From Pelomonas sp. Root405 (GTDB taxonomy: Bacteria; Pseudomonadota; Gammaproteobacteria; Burkholderiales; Burkholderiaceae_C): a stretch of DNA of 64,000 nucleotides. Where the stretch lies: the NCBI RefSeq assembly GCF_001425165.1, contig NZ_LMDU01000014.1, positions 738,145 through 802,144 of the forward strand. Reading direction: 5' to 3'. The notes under the pieces are model-generated. The model ran no database searches and was not told the DNA's origin. It was given only the letters and a program-made list of their open reading frames with translations. Of the stretch, positions 29,445 to 41,899 are shown in pieces; position 1 is the first letter of the stretch, and each line of letters starts with the position of its first letter. The translations under genes and the position numbers were made by a program.

Positions 29445-30667
29445 CAGGTAGTCAAAGTGGAAAGGCCGCGATGCAGGTCGTCGCAGATGTCGTCGACATG
29501 CTCCAGGCCCACAGCCAGGCGGATCAACCCCTGGCCGATGCCAGCGGCCCGGCGCTGGTCCTCGGTGAGGCGGCCATGCGAGGTCGTCGCGGGGTGGGTG
29601 ATGATGGATTTCGTATCGCCGAGATTGGTGGCGATGGAGACGACACGCGTGCTGTCGATGACGTGGAAGGCCGCCACGCGCGCCGCCTCGGGCGACTCGG
29701 CCTTCAGGTCGAAGGACAACACCGCCCCGCCCTGCCCGCTCTGCTGCCGCATGGCCAGTTCGTGCTGCGGATGAGATGTCAGGGACGGGTAGTGCACACG
29801 CGCAACCTCGGGGCGCGCCTCCAACCAACGTGCAACGGCCAGCGCCTGCTCGCTCTGCGCTTTGATGCGCAGCGACATCGTCTCCAGCCCCTTCAGCACC
29901 ACCCAGGCGTTGAACGGTGCGAGCGTCATGCCTACGGTGCGCAGGATGGGGCCGAAGACGTCACGGATCAGCTTGTTCGGTCCGCAGAGGGCGCCCGCCA
30001 TCACTCGGCCCTGGCCGTCCATGTATTTGGTGGCCGAGTGCATGACGATGTCGGTGCCCATCTCGATCGGGCGCTGCAGGGCCGGCGTCGAGTAGGTGTT
30101 GTCGACCGCGAGGATGGCTCCAGCGCCATGGGCGATGTCGGCCAGCGCACGGATGTCGCAAACCTCGGTCAGCGGGTTGGTCGGCGTCTCTGCAAACAGG
30201 AGTTTGGTTGTTGGCCGGACGGCCGCACGCCATTCGGCCAAATCGGTCTGCGAAACGAACGTCGTCTCGACACCGAACTTGCCGAACTCCTTGGCAAACA
30301 GGTTGATCGTCGAGCCGAACACGGAACGCGAGCAAACGACATGGTCGCCGGCCTTGAGCACGCCCATGCCCAGCAACAAGATGGCGCTCATGCCGGTGGA
30401 GGTGGCAATGGCGGCCTCGGTTCCTTCAAGAGCGGCCAGGCGCGCCTCCAGGCTGCGCACGGTCGGGTTGCTGGTGCGTGAATAGGTGAAGTCTTCGGAG
30501 TTGGAAAACTTGCGCGCCGAAGTTTCCGCATCGGGCTGCACGTAAGCCGTCGTCAGGAACAACGCTTCCGAGTTCTCGCCATGCTGGCTGGGCGCCAGCG
30601 CAGTGCGCACGGCCAGCGTCTCGGGGCGCAAGCCTGACGGCAGCGGACGGTGTGAGTTGTCGCTCAT
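29444..30667 (-). CDS. metZ: O-succinylhomoserine sulfhydrylase
   Basis: 407 aa. Cys/Met-metabolism PLP enzyme: YSRTSNPTVRSLEARLAALEG, SRSVFGSTINLFAKEFGKFGV, ETPTNPLTEVCDI, VDNTYSTPALQRPIEMGTDIV and HSATKYMDGQGRVMAG with the PLP Lys. It direct-sulfhydrylates O-succinylhomoserine to homocysteine. The purF-metZ neighbourhood is the usual one for MetZ in Burkholderiales and pseudomonads. Confidence 0.94.
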   Translation of the reverse strand: MSDNSHRPLPSGLRPETLAVRTALAPSQHGENSEALFLTTAYVQPDAETSARKFSNSEDFTYSRTSNPTVRSLEARLAALEGTEAAIATSTGMSAILLLGMGVLKAGDHVVCSRSVFGSTINLFAKEFGKFGVETTFVSQTDLAEWRAAVRPTTKLLFAETPTNPLTEVCDIRALADIAHGAGAILAVDNTYSTPALQRPIEMGTDIVMHSATKYMDGQGRVMAGALCGPNKLIRDVFGPILRTVGMTLAPFNAWVVLKGLETMSLRIKAQSEQALAVARWLEARPEVARVHYPSLTSHPQHELAMRQQSGQGGAVLSFDLKAESPEAARVAAFHVIDSTRVVSIATNLGDTKSIITHPATTSHGRLTEDQRRAAGIGQGLIRLAVGLEHVDDICDDLHRGLSTLTT

Positions 30668-30671
30668 GCGC

Positions 30672-32183
<1,512 letters not shown>

Positions 32184-32192
32184 GGCGAGTCC

Positions 32193-32735
32193 TTAATCAG
32201 TCGATTCCGCTTCAGATGGGGTCATCGAGCGGGAAACAAAACGGGCAATGGGTTCGGGCAGCAGCGGGGACATGTCGCGCAGCACGCCACCAAGCACGGG
32301 CGCCGCGCGCGAGGCCTGCCAGGTGGCCGACTCGGCCAGCGGTGAGGCGCCGATGATCAGCACCAGCAGCAGCGCGATGAACAAGCCGCGCAGCGCGCCA
32401 AAGCCCGCGCCTCCCAGGCGGTCCACTACCGACAGCGGCGTTGCATGGATCAGCGCCTTCACCAGTCGCGAGGCTAGGCTCCAGATGATGAGCACCACAA
32501 AGAAGGCAATGGCCAGCGCGGCGACATGCAGCGCAGCTGGGCTCAATGCGCTGGTCATGGCAGTTGGCAACATCTCGGCGACGACGGGGGCCAGCGGCGA
32601 CGCGGCGAAATACGCGACCACCCAGCCCGCCAATGACATGACTTCAAAAATCAGGCCGCGCCACAGACCGATGCCGATGGAAATCAGCAGCACGCCCGCC
32701 AGTGCGAGGTCGACCCAGCTGAGCGCAAAGTCCAT
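32193..32735 (-). CDS. cvpA: CvpA-family inner-membrane protein
   Basis: 180 aa with four hydrophobic helices. FALSWVDLALAGVLLISIGIGLWRG and RLGGAGFGALRGLFIALLLVLI are typical CvpA segments. In enterics linked to colicin V production and envelope homeostasis. Usual place between a SPOR protein and purF. Confidence 0.92.
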   Translation of the reverse strand: MDFALSWVDLALAGVLLISIGIGLWRGLIFEVMSLAGWVVAYFAASPLAPVVAEMLPTAMTSALSPAALHVAALAIAFFVVLIIWSLASRLVKALIHATPLSVVDRLGGAGFGALRGLFIALLLVLIIGASPLAESATWQASRAAPVLGGVLRDMSPLLPEPIARFVSRSMTPSEAESTD

Positions 32736-32741
32736 GGCGGC

Positions 32742-33494
32742 CTAGAGCGTCAGGATGGCGCCGGGCAGACCCGCCGCCTTGAGCTTGGCAGCCGCGCGCT
32801 CAGCCTCGTCGCGATTTGCGAACGGCCCAAGGCGCACACGAATGCGGCGGCCATCGCCCGTGTCGACGGCCTGGGCGTAGGTCTTGAGGCCGAGCTTCTC
32901 GACTCTGCCGCGCATGTCCTGAGCCGACTTGCTCTCGCCGTAGGCACCCACCTGGACGATGTAGCGCGCGGCGGCGGCGGGCGCCTTGGCGGCGACGTCC
33001 TTGCCTTCCAGCAAGGCCTGCGCGCGGGCACCGTCATTCGCCGCAGGTTTGGGTTTGTCCACGGGCTTGTCAACAGGTTTGTCGGCAGCCTTCTCCGCGG
33101 GCTTCACGGGCGGCGCTTCGGCCACCTGTTCGGCGGGCTTGTCGACCGGCTTCTCGGCCAACTGAGGCTCAGGCACCGGCGCCGGCTGCGGCGCCGACGC
33201 GGCCTGCGCCAGCGGCTCGCGCGTCGGCACGGCCAGCGGCGGCGCGGTGTCCTTGCGCGGGATCTCGATGGGCAGGTCGACCGGAATGGGTCGCGGCTGG
33301 GTCTCGAAGATCAGCGGGAAGCCGACCACGCCGGCAGCGACCAGCACGGCGGCACCGATGAGGCGGCGTCGCGCCCGCAGTCGCAGCACCTGCACATCGT
33401 CGGCCGCACTGACCTTGGCGTCAGACCTGGTCGACTTCTTGGGCGCCGCCGCGGCAGCGTCCTCGTCGCGTTTGAGGAAGGAGAACAGGCCCAT
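32742..33494 (-). CDS. SPOR-domain membrane protein (DedD-like)
   Basis: 250 aa. Cytoplasmic N terminus MGLFSFLKRDED, one membrane helix (about residues 45-63, LIGAAVLVAAGVVGFPLIF), a long Pro/Ala/Lys-rich periplasmic linker with repeated KPVDKP, and a C-terminal SPOR domain (ARYIVQVGAYGESKSAQDMRGRVEKL) that binds denuded septal peptidoglycan. DedD-type cell-division proteins lie between folC and cvpA in many proteobacteria, as here. Confidence 0.9.
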   Translation of the reverse strand: MGLFSFLKRDEDAAAAAPKKSTRSDAKVSAADDVQVLRLRARRRLIGAAVLVAAGVVGFPLIFETQPRPIPVDLPIEIPRKDTAPPLAVPTREPLAQAASAPQPAPVPEPQLAEKPVDKPAEQVAEAPPVKPAEKAADKPVDKPVDKPKPAANDGARAQALLEGKDVAAKAPAAAARYIVQVGAYGESKSAQDMRGRVEKLGLKTYAQAVDTGDGRRIRVRLGPFANRDEAERAAAKLKAAGLPGAILTL

Positions 33495-33509
33495 CGGCGG
33501 CGTCTGGCT

Positions 33510-34820
33510 TCAGTGGAGGGTGGGAGGTGTCGGCTCGGCAGCGCCGGCCGTCACACGGGGCAGGCCCTGCTGGAGCACCCCGCCGACGGTGTAGAAGGAA
33601 CCGAAGACGAGGATTCTATCGGCCGTGGTCGCCCCGGCCGCCGCCGCGTGCAGGGCGTCCAGCGGCTTGGCATGCGTGTGCGTCGCCGCCCCGGCCGGCG
33701 TCTTCAACCCCGCGGCGAGGAAGGCCGCCTGGAGCTGCTCCGCCGTGGCCGCGCGCGGCATGGGCAGATCGGTGAAATGCCAGACGTCCACCAGCGGCGC
33801 AATGCGGGCGAGGATGCCGGCCAGGTCCTTGTCCGCCATCGCGCCGAAAACGGCGTGCGTGCGCGGAAAAAAGCCCATCTGGTCGAGGTTTTGCGCCAGC
33901 GCCGCGACGGCGTGCGGGTTGTGCGCCACGTCCAGCACGACGGCTGGCTGGCCTGGCAGCACCTGGAAGCGGCCGGGGAGTTCAACGAGCGCGAGACCCG
34001 TGCGGACGGCCTGCGCGCTGATCGGCAGACGGTCGTGCAAGGCCTCGAATGCTGCCAGCGCGCCAGAAGCGTTCAGCAGTTGATTGACCCCGCGCAGCGC
34101 CGGATACGCCATGCCGGAGAAGCGCTTCGCTCGCCCAACCCATTGCCACTGCTGGCGGTCACCACTGAAGCTGAAGTCGCGGCTGAGCTGGCGCAGGTCG
34201 GCGCCGAGTTCCGCGGCGCGTGCGGCCAGCGATGCTGGTGGCATGGGGTCGCTGACGACGACGGGCCGGCCGGCGCGCATGATGCCGGCCTTCTCGCGGC
34301 CGACGCTCTCGCGGTCCGTGCCGAGGAACTCGGTGTGGTCAAGGTCGATGCTGGTGATGACGGCGCAGTCGGCGTCGATGACGTTGACCGCATCCAGCCG
34401 ACCACCCAGGCCCACTTCGAGGATGACGAGGTCCAGCGGCTCATGCTGCAGGCGCCGCATGATGGCCAGCGTGGTGAACTCGAAATAGGTCAGCGTGATG
34501 TCGCCACGCGCAGCTTCCACGGCTTCGAAATGCGATTCAAGCGACTCAGCGCCCACCGGCGCGCCGCCCACGCGGCAGCGCTCCTGGAAGTGCACCAGAT
34601 GCGGCTTGATGTAGAGCCCGACGCGGTAGCCCGCATGCAGCGCGATGGACTCCAGCATCGCGCAGGTCGAGCCCTTGCCGTTGGTGCCGGCCACGACGAT
34701 GGTCGGGCATTCGAAGGCGATGCCCAGCCGCTCGCACACTGTCGCCACGCGCTCCAGCGTCATGTCGATGGTCTTGGGATGCAGGCGCTCGCAGTGGGCG
34801 AGCCAGTCATCAAGCGTCAT
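33510..34820 (-). CDS. folC: Dihydrofolate synthase / folylpolyglutamate synthase
   Basis: 436 aa. Mur-ligase-like: VVAGTNGKGSTCAMLES (P-loop), SPH replaced by KPHL, SIDLDHTEFLGTDRESVGREKAGIMR, LDVAHNPHA. Forms dihydrofolate and adds glutamates. No clear ribosome site precedes the ATG; the hairpin leader element B lies 16 nt upstream. Confidence 0.94.
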   Translation of the reverse strand: MTLDDWLAHCERLHPKTIDMTLERVATVCERLGIAFECPTIVVAGTNGKGSTCAMLESIALHAGYRVGLYIKPHLVHFQERCRVGGAPVGAESLESHFEAVEAARGDITLTYFEFTTLAIMRRLQHEPLDLVILEVGLGGRLDAVNVIDADCAVITSIDLDHTEFLGTDRESVGREKAGIMRAGRPVVVSDPMPPASLAARAAELGADLRQLSRDFSFSGDRQQWQWVGRAKRFSGMAYPALRGVNQLLNASGALAAFEALHDRLPISAQAVRTGLALVELPGRFQVLPGQPAVVLDVAHNPHAVAALAQNLDQMGFFPRTHAVFGAMADKDLAGILARIAPLVDVWHFTDLPMPRAATAEQLQAAFLAAGLKTPAGAATHTHAKPLDALHAAAAGATTADRILVFGSFYTVGGVLQQGLPRVTAGAAEPTPPTLH

Positions 34821-34836
34821 GGCGAATCACTAACCA

Positions 34837-34867
34837 GGTTGTTTGCGCGGTTCACGCGCGAACAGCC
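34837..34867 (-). repeat. Dispersed hairpin leader element, copy B (before folC)
   Basis: Minus strand GGCTG-TT-CGCGCG-TGAAC-CGCGCa-AA-CAACC, same loop and inner stem as copies A and C. It follows the accD terminator directly and ends 16 nt before the folC ATG. The TT/AA pair keeps the stem where copy A has unpaired gc/ga. Confidence 0.7.
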
Positions 34868-34900
34868 AACAAAAACAAAAGCCAGGCACAGGGCCTGGCT
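34868..34900 (-). terminator. Intrinsic terminator after accD
   Basis: Minus strand AGCCAGGC (34900-34893) pairs with GCCTGGCT (34887-34880) around a 5-nt loop, followed by TTTGTTTTTG. Strong terminator. folC onward therefore needs its own promoter or read-through. Confidence 0.85.
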
Positions 34901-34920
34901 CGAAACATTGCGGGCGGCGT

Positions 34921-35793
34921 TCAGGCGACAGCGTCCGCGCTTTGGCGTTGCAGCATCGCCAGCTGGCGGGCAATCGTTTCGCGCAATTGGCGACGGTCCA
35001 CGATCATGTCGACGGCGCCCTTCTCCACCAGGAACTCGGCACGCTGGAAGCCGGCGGGCAGCTTCTCGCGCACGGTGTTCTCGATGACGCGCGGGCCGGC
35101 GAAACCGATCAGCGCCTTGGGCTCGGCCAGCACGATGTCGCCGACGAAGGCAAAACTGGCCGACACGCCGCCCATGGTCGGGTCGGTCAGCACGCTGATA
35201 TACGGCAGTTTGGCCTTGGCCAGCCGCGTCAGCGACGCGTTGGTCTTGGCCATCTGCATCAGGGACAGCAGGCCTTCCTGCATGCGCGCACCGCCAGTTG
35301 CCGTGAAGCAGATGAAGGGTGTCTTTTGTTCGATGGCCGACTCGACGCCGCGCACGAAGCGCTCGCCGACGACCGAACCCATGGAACCGCCCATGAAGTC
35401 GAATTCGAAGCAGGCCGCCACGACCGGCACGCTCATCACGGCGCCACCCATGACGACCAGTGCGTCCGTCTCGCCGGTGTTCTCCAGCGCTTCCTTCAGG
35501 CGGTCGGGATACTTCTTGCTGTCCTTGAACTTCAGCGCGTCGACCGGCAACACCTCCTGGCCGATCTCGTAGCGACCTTCGCCGTCCAGGAAGGCATCCA
35601 GCCGCGCCCGCGCGCCGATGCGATGGTGATGCGAGCACTTGGGGCAGACATTGATGTTCTGTTCCAGGTCGGTCTTGTAGAGCACCGTCTCGCAGCTCGG
35701 GCACTTGATCCACAGGCCTTCGGGAACAGTCCGGCGGTCGGCCGGGTCACCTTGCTGGATCTTGGGCGGGAGGAGTTTGTCGAGCCAACTCAT
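34921..35793 (-). CDS. accD: Acetyl-CoA carboxylase carboxyltransferase subunit beta
   Basis: 290 aa. N-terminal four-Cys zinc ribbon ([23 protein letters not shown]) and the crotonase-like carboxyltransferase core ([67 protein letters not shown] in parts). Makes malonyl-CoA with AccA and AccBC. Follows trpA by 3 bp. Confidence 0.97.
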   Translation of the reverse strand: MSWLDKLLPPKIQQGDPADRRTVPEGLWIKCPSCETVLYKTDLEQNINVCPKCSHHHRIGARARLDAFLDGEGRYEIGQEVLPVDALKFKDSKKYPDRLKEALENTGETDALVVMGGAVMSVPVVAACFEFDFMGGSMGSVVGERFVRGVESAIEQKTPFICFTATGGARMQEGLLSLMQMAKTNASLTRLAKAKLPYISVLTDPTMGGVSASFAFVGDIVLAEPKALIGFAGPRVIENTVREKLPAGFQRAEFLVEKGAVDMIVDRRQLRETIARQLAMLQRQSADAVA

Positions 35794-35796
35794 GTG

Positions 35797-36593
35797 TCAG
35801 TCCTTGTCGAGTGCCGCGCGAATTTCACGGATGAACGCCGCGCCGGTGAGGGCGACATTATCGGCTGGCTGCCGTTCCAGCAATTCGACCAGCTTGGAAC
35901 CGATGACGACCGCGTCCGACACGTCGGCGACCGCACGCGCCGTCGCCCCGTCACGGATGCCGAAGCCCACACCCACCGGCGTGCTGACGTGCTGCCTGAT
36001 GCGCGGCACGGCCTCGGCGACGGCAGCCGTGTTCAGGTGACCCGCGCCGGTCACGCCCTTCAGCGATACGTAGTAGACGTAGCCGCTGGCGAGCTTGCCT
36101 ACCTGGGCCATGCGCGCCTCGGTGGACGTGGGCGCGAGCAGGAAGATCGCATCCATATCGGCCGCACGCAGGGCAGCGGCAAAGTCCTCACACTCCTCGG
36201 GCGGGTAATCGACGACCAGCACGCCGTCAACGCCGGCCGCCTTGGCGTCGGTCACGAACGCCTGCTGGCCGTAACGCTCGATGGGGTTGGCATAGCCCAT
36301 CAGCACCAGCGGCGTGCGGGAATTCTTAGCGCGGAAGTCACGCACGAAGGCCAGCACCTGACGCAGGCCGATGCCCTGTTTGAGCGCCCGCTCGCCCGCA
36401 CGCTGAATCACGGGGCCATCGGCCATGGGGTCGGAGAAAGGCACGCCGAGTTCGATGACATCGGCCCCGGCCTCGGCCATGGCGAGGAGCAATTCAACCG
36501 TGGCAGCAGGATACGGGTCGCCGGCGGTGACGAAGGGAATCAGGGCCTTGCGTCCCTGCGCCTTCAAGGCCGCAAAGGTGGTGGTGATGCGGC

Positions 36594-36597
<4 letters not shown>
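35797..36597 (-). CDS. trpA: Tryptophan synthase alpha chain
   Basis: 266 aa from [28 protein letters not shown]. The catalytic Glu lies in [17 protein letters not shown], and GVTGAG and [10 protein letters not shown] are the phosphate-binding loops. Produces indole for TrpB. ATG overlaps the trpB stop (ATGA). Confidence 0.97.
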
Positions 36598-37883
<1,286 letters not shown>

Positions 37884-37892
37884 GGTCTTCCC

Positions 37893-38534
37893 CTACTGGG
37901 AGAGTGCTGCATCGGCGCCGTCATCAGCGAGACGGACCGCGCGGCAGAACTCGTGGATCAGGTCGGCGCTCTTGATGCCTTTCGACACCTCCACGCCGGA
38001 ACTCACATCAACGGCCCAGGGCCGCACCTTGGCGATGCCATCGGCGACGTTTGCTGCATTCAACCCACCAGACAAAACGAGGCGAGAGCTGACGCTTGGA
38101 GGAATGAGTGACCAATCGAAGACCTTGCCGCCACCGCCATAACCTTCGACGGGGGCGTCGAGCAGGATGGCCTGGGCGCTGGGAAAACGGAAGCTGAAGT
38201 CTACCAAGTCGAAGCCGGGACGCATGGCGGCCGCACGCAGATAGGGCCTCTGCACGCGCTCGCAGTCAGTCACCACCTCGTCGCCATGGAACTGCACAAG
38301 CATGTTGGGCAGGGCCTCGATGCCTGCCTGCAGTTCAGCGTCTGTAGCGTTGACGAACAGTCCCACCGGCGTCACGAAGGGCGGCAGCAGCCGAGCGAGC
38401 GCCCTCGCCCGCTCCGGCGTCACGGCGCGCGGACTCTTGGCGTAGAAGACAAAGCCGATGGCATCAGCGCCGGCTTCAACCGCCGCAGCCACGTCGGCTT
38501 CGCGGGTCAGGCCGCAGATCTTGATTCGGGTCAT
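37893..38534 (-). CDS. trpF: Phosphoribosylanthranilate isomerase
   Basis: 213 aa. MTRIKICGLTREADV carries the catalytic Cys; FVFYAKSPR, VQFHGDE, LLDAPVEGYGGGGKVFDW, LSGGLNAANV and DVSSGVE follow. The ATG at 38534 overlaps the truA stop (ATGA); an earlier in-frame ATG at 38543 would add three residues. Confidence 0.96.
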   Translation of the reverse strand: MTRIKICGLTREADVAAAVEAGADAIGFVFYAKSPRAVTPERARALARLLPPFVTPVGLFVNATDAELQAGIEALPNMLVQFHGDEVVTDCERVQRPYLRAAAMRPGFDLVDFSFRFPSAQAILLDAPVEGYGGGGKVFDWSLIPPSVSSRLVLSGGLNAANVADGIAKVRPWAVDVSSGVEVSKGIKSADLIHEFCRAVRLADDGADAALSQ

Positions 38535-39313
38535 GGCAACCATTTCAGAGCCGCGACCTCGCGCGGGATATCGAGTTCGGCATCGTAGGTCGGGCCGAGG
38601 AAGTAGAGGCCGTCGGGGGCGAACGTCGGGGCCGCCACCTTGCGGTCGCGCGCGGCGAGCACGTCGGACACCCAGTCCGCCGAGCGCGTGCCGCTGCCCA
38701 CCGCGAGCAGGCAGCCCATCAGGTTGCGCACCATGTGATGCAGGAAGGCACTGGCCTCGAACTCGAAGCGCCAGTAGGCGCCGCGGCGCTGCACGGTGAT
38801 CTCGCGCAGCGTCTTGACCGGCGACGCCGCCTGGCACTCGGAAGAGCGGAAGGACGAAAAGTCGTGCTCGCCGACCAGTCGCCCCGCGGCCGCTTCGAGC
38901 GCGGACTGGTCGAGCGGGCGGAATACCCAGCCGCACTGTCCTGACTCGATGGCCGGCCGCACGGCGGACTCCAGCAGCAGATAGGCATAACGCCGCCCGC
39001 GTGCGGAGTTGCGCGCATGGAAGCTGTCGCCGGGAAAGCGGCACCACTGGATGGCAATGTCGGGCGGCAAGTAGCGGTTGCTGCCGCGCACCCACGAGAA
39101 CTGCTCACGCACGACCTCGGTATCGAAGTGGACGACCTGGTTGATGCCATGGACACCGGCATCGGTACGGCCGGCGCACATCGTGCGAATCGGCTGGGCG
39201 GCGAAGGCGGACAAGCCCTTTTCAAGCGCGTCCTGCACGGTGCGGCCGTCGGGCTGGCTTTGCCAACCGTTGTAGCCGCCGCCGCGGTAGCTCACGCCAA
39301 GTGCAACTCGCAT
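38531..39313 (-). CDS. truA: tRNA pseudouridine(38-40) synthase TruA
   Basis: 260 aa. GVSYRGGGYNGWQSQPDGRTVQ, AGRTDAGVHGINQVVHFDT (catalytic Asp in GRTDAGVH) and FEASAFLHHMVRNLMGCLLAVG are diagnostic. No strong ribosome site at the ATG; the hairpin leader element C ends 17 nt upstream. Coupled to trpF. Confidence 0.96.
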   Translation of the reverse strand: MRVALGVSYRGGGYNGWQSQPDGRTVQDALEKGLSAFAAQPIRTMCAGRTDAGVHGINQVVHFDTEVVREQFSWVRGSNRYLPPDIAIQWCRFPGDSFHARNSARGRRYAYLLLESAVRPAIESGQCGWVFRPLDQSALEAAAGRLVGEHDFSSFRSSECQAASPVKTLREITVQRRGAYWRFEFEASAFLHHMVRNLMGCLLAVGSGTRSADWVSDVLAARDRKVAAPTFAPDGLYFLGPTYDAELDIPREVAALKWLP

Positions 39314-39330
39314 CGATTCAGAAATGATCA

Positions 39331-39360
39331 GGCGGGTGCGCGGTTCACGCGCTGCCCGCC
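39331..39360 (-). repeat. Dispersed hairpin leader element, copy C (before truA)
   Basis: Minus strand GGCGGG-ca-GCGCG-TGAAC-CGCGC-a-CCCGCC. Relative to copy A the outer stem has changed from GGCTG/CAGCC to GGCGGG/CCCGCC with pairing kept. It begins right after the fimV terminator and stops 17 nt before the truA ATG. Confidence 0.7.
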
Positions 39361-39387
39361 AACAAAAACGCCCGGCCGGGCCGGGCG
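39361..39387 (-). terminator. Intrinsic terminator after fimV
   Basis: Minus strand CGCCCGGC (39387-39380) pairs with GCCGGGCG (39376-39369), followed by TTTTTGTT. Confidence 0.85.
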
Positions 39388-39406
39388 TCGAAGTATCGCG
39401 CCGCGC

Positions 39407-41899
39407 CTAGCGCAGGTCGTTCAACATGGCTTGCGCGCGGTCGCGCAAGGAGCCGCTGGCGCGCTGGATCAGTTCCTGCAGCACCTCGCGGGCGCCTTCG
39501 GTATCGCCGATCTGCCGGAACTCGTCGGCCAGTTCGAGCTGGCGCAGCAGCGGGTCGCCGTCGTCATCGCCCAGCGCATCAAGCGCCTGGGCGAGGTGAT
39601 CGGGGTTGGTCTCGCCGGGCAGGGTGGGTTCGCCCAGGTCGAAGTCCAGGTCGGTGGGCGCGGTCGGCGCCGACGACACGTTTGGCAGGCCGCCCATGCC
39701 GCTCAGGTCGAAGCTCAGGTCTGGCGCCGGCGGTGCGGTGCGCGCGCCGCGACCGGAGATGTCGAAGTCCATCGTCAGCGGCGCGTGCTCGACCGAAGCC
39801 GGCATGGCCTGGGTCGCAGCCATCGCATTCGGCGAGACCGGCTCGACCGCATCGAGGTCCAGATCCAGCGCCAGATCGAAACCGCTGACCGGGCCGGTGT
39901 CCGGGCCGCCGCGTGCCATCGAGTCGGTTGCCAGATGAGCCGCCGCAGCCGCGTGGGCGCCGCTCGGCAAGGCCGTCTGCGGCAAGGTGCTGGCATTCAT
40001 CGGCTCGGGACGCAACTCGGGGCCGTCCTCAACGTGGGCCGGCGCGCCGCCGGGTTGGTAGAGCGGGTTGTCCGGGTCGATGCCGCGGCCCATCTCCTGC
40101 GCCTTGGCCCAATCTTCGCCAGAGCCCTTGGTTTCGGCATAGAGCTGCACGGCCAACTGCTCGAAGCCCTTGGTGTCGCGGCGCTTGGCGTAGACCTCCA
40201 GCAACTTGAGGCGAATGGCCAGGCGCGTCGGATTGGCGCGCAGGGCTTCCTTGAGGATTTCCTCGGCTTGCAGGTCGCGGCCATAGGCCAGGTAGACGTC
40301 GGCCTCGGCCACCGGATCGACGTCGCCGATGGCGTCGAGCTGGCTCAGCGAGTAGCTCATCGACGACTGGCCGCTGTTCTGCGCGTCGCGCGTGTCGACA
40401 CGCTGGCCACCGGTGCCGCCAAAGAACGAGTCCGGCTGCAGGCGGCTTTCGTGGAAACCGGTCTCGGCCGCATTGGCCGGGCGGCGCGAACGCAGGCGAT
40501 AAAGGCCCAGGCCGCCGAGCACGGCAACGAGGACGCCAGCGAGCGGCAGGACAATGGGGCTGTCGAGCAATTGCTCGATGAAGCCAGGCGGCTCGGCAGC
40601 CGGCGGCGGGGCGAGCGGCGCGCTTGCGCGCGCGGCTGGCCTGGACGGCGCTGCGCTGGCAGCGGCGACGATGGGCTCCGGGACGGAGGCGGCTGCCGAT
40701 GCGGCGTCGACGGTCGCGACGACCGCGGGCAAGGTCGGCGCTGCGGTCGGCGCGGGCGCCTCGGATGCACCGGCCGCAGCAGGCTTGGCCGCGCTGGAGA
40801 GCTTCTTGAGCTCCTCGACATTGCGGGTCAGCTCAGCAACGCGCGCAGCGGCATCTTTCTTCTCGGTGTCCTTGGACAGCTTGGCTTCCGCCACGCTTGC
40901 AGCGGGGGCCCCGGCCTTGCTCAGCGTCAGCTTGTCCGGCGTGGGCGCGGCGGCGGGCTTTCGGTCTTCGACCGCGGCCTGCACCTGGCCCTTGGATTGA
41001 CGCTCGCTCTCGTTGGTCTGCAAGGTTGGCGCCGCCGACGCGAGGCGCTGGCGATAGGCCGAGAAATCGGCGCTCTGGGCCAAGATGATCTGACGCGCCT
41101 CGCTGTTCGAAACCGACCCCAGCGTGTCGCCAGCAGGCACCTGCAGCACCGAGCCGGCCTTGAGCCGGTTCATGTTGCCGCCGATGAAGGCATCGGGGTT
41201 GTTGCGGAACAGGCCCACCAGCATCTGATCCAAGGAAATGCCGCTGGCCTGGGTGCGCGCAGCGATCTTGGACAGCGAATCGCCGGGGCGCACCGAATAT
41301 TCGGAGGCTGCGGTAACGGACGGGCGCACCGCTGCTGGCGCTGGCGCAGGCGTGCGGGCAACCGCCGCCGGTGGCGTCGCAGAGCCGTTGCGCGGCAACG
41401 CCGTCGTCACGGCCGGCGCTGGCGCGGGCACGGCCTCGCTCGAAACGGGTGCAGCTGGAGCCGCCGCCATGGCGGGCGGCGCAGTGATGACCGGTGCGGG
41501 CTTGGGCAGGCTGGGCGGATCGAAAAGCAGTGTGTATTCGCGCACCAGGCGGCCACTGGCCCAGGTCACCTCAAGGATGACATCGACGAAGGGCTCCTGC
41601 ACCGAGCGGTCGCTGCTGACCCGCAGCACCGTGCGCCCGTTGTTGCGCACGACCTGCACCTGGGCCGAGGTCAGGACGGGGTTGTATTCGACGCCGGACG
41701 AGCGGTAGGACTCGGGCGGGGCGACGCGCACTTTGAGCGTCGCAGCTTCTTCCGGCGTCAGGCTGGTGACGTCGATCTCGGCACGCATCGTCTCGCCGAG
41801 CGCGGATTGGACATTCAACCGCCCCAGCCCGAGCGCCTGCGCACTCCCGCTGATGACGAGCAAGGCGGCGAGCGCGAGGTGGTGACGAGCAAAGCCCAT
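39407..41899 (-). CDS. fimV: FimV/HubP-like polar peptidoglycan-binding protein
   Basis: About 830 aa. Signal peptide (MGFARHHLALAALLVISGSAQA), conserved N-terminal FimV domain (LGLGRLNVQSALGETMRAEIDV), LysM (about residues 200-255, EYSVRPGDSLSKIAARTQ), Ala/Pro-rich stretches, one membrane helix (about 465-485, IVLPLAGVLVAVLGGLGLY). The cytoplasmic part has a TPR-like region (DVYLAYGRDLQAEEILKEAL) and C-terminal FimV domain (TEGAREVLQELIQRASG). Organises polar proteins, type IV pili and motility. Ribosome site GGGGGAG supports the ATG at 41899. Confidence 0.92.
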   Translation of the reverse strand: MGFARHHLALAALLVISGSAQALGLGRLNVQSALGETMRAEIDVTSLTPEEAATLKVRVAPPESYRSSGVEYNPVLTSAQVQVVRNNGRTVLRVSSDRSVQEPFVDVILEVTWASGRLVREYTLLFDPPSLPKPAPVITAPPAMAAAPAAPVSSEAVPAPAPAVTTALPRNGSATPPAAVARTPAPAPAAVRPSVTAASEYSVRPGDSLSKIAARTQASGISLDQMLVGLFRNNPDAFIGGNMNRLKAGSVLQVPAGDTLGSVSNSEARQIILAQSADFSAYRQRLASAAPTLQTNESERQSKGQVQAAVEDRKPAAAPTPDKLTLSKAGAPAASVAEAKLSKDTEKKDAAARVAELTRNVEELKKLSSAAKPAAAGASEAPAPTAAPTLPAVVATVDAASAAASVPEPIVAAASAAPSRPAARASAPLAPPPAAEPPGFIEQLLDSPIVLPLAGVLVAVLGGLGLYRLRSRRPANAAETGFHESRLQPDSFFGGTGGQRVDTRDAQNSGQSSMSYSLSQLDAIGDVDPVAEADVYLAYGRDLQAEEILKEALRANPTRLAIRLKLLEVYAKRRDTKGFEQLAVQLYAETKGSGEDWAKAQEMGRGIDPDNPLYQPGGAPAHVEDGPELRPEPMNASTLPQTALPSGAHAAAAAHLATDSMARGGPDTGPVSGFDLALDLDLDAVEPVSPNAMAATQAMPASVEHAPLTMDFDISGRGARTAPPAPDLSFDLSGMGGLPNVSSAPTAPTDLDFDLGEPTLPGETNPDHLAQALDALGDDDGDPLLRQLELADEFRQIGDTEGAREVLQELIQRASGSLRDRAQAMLNDLR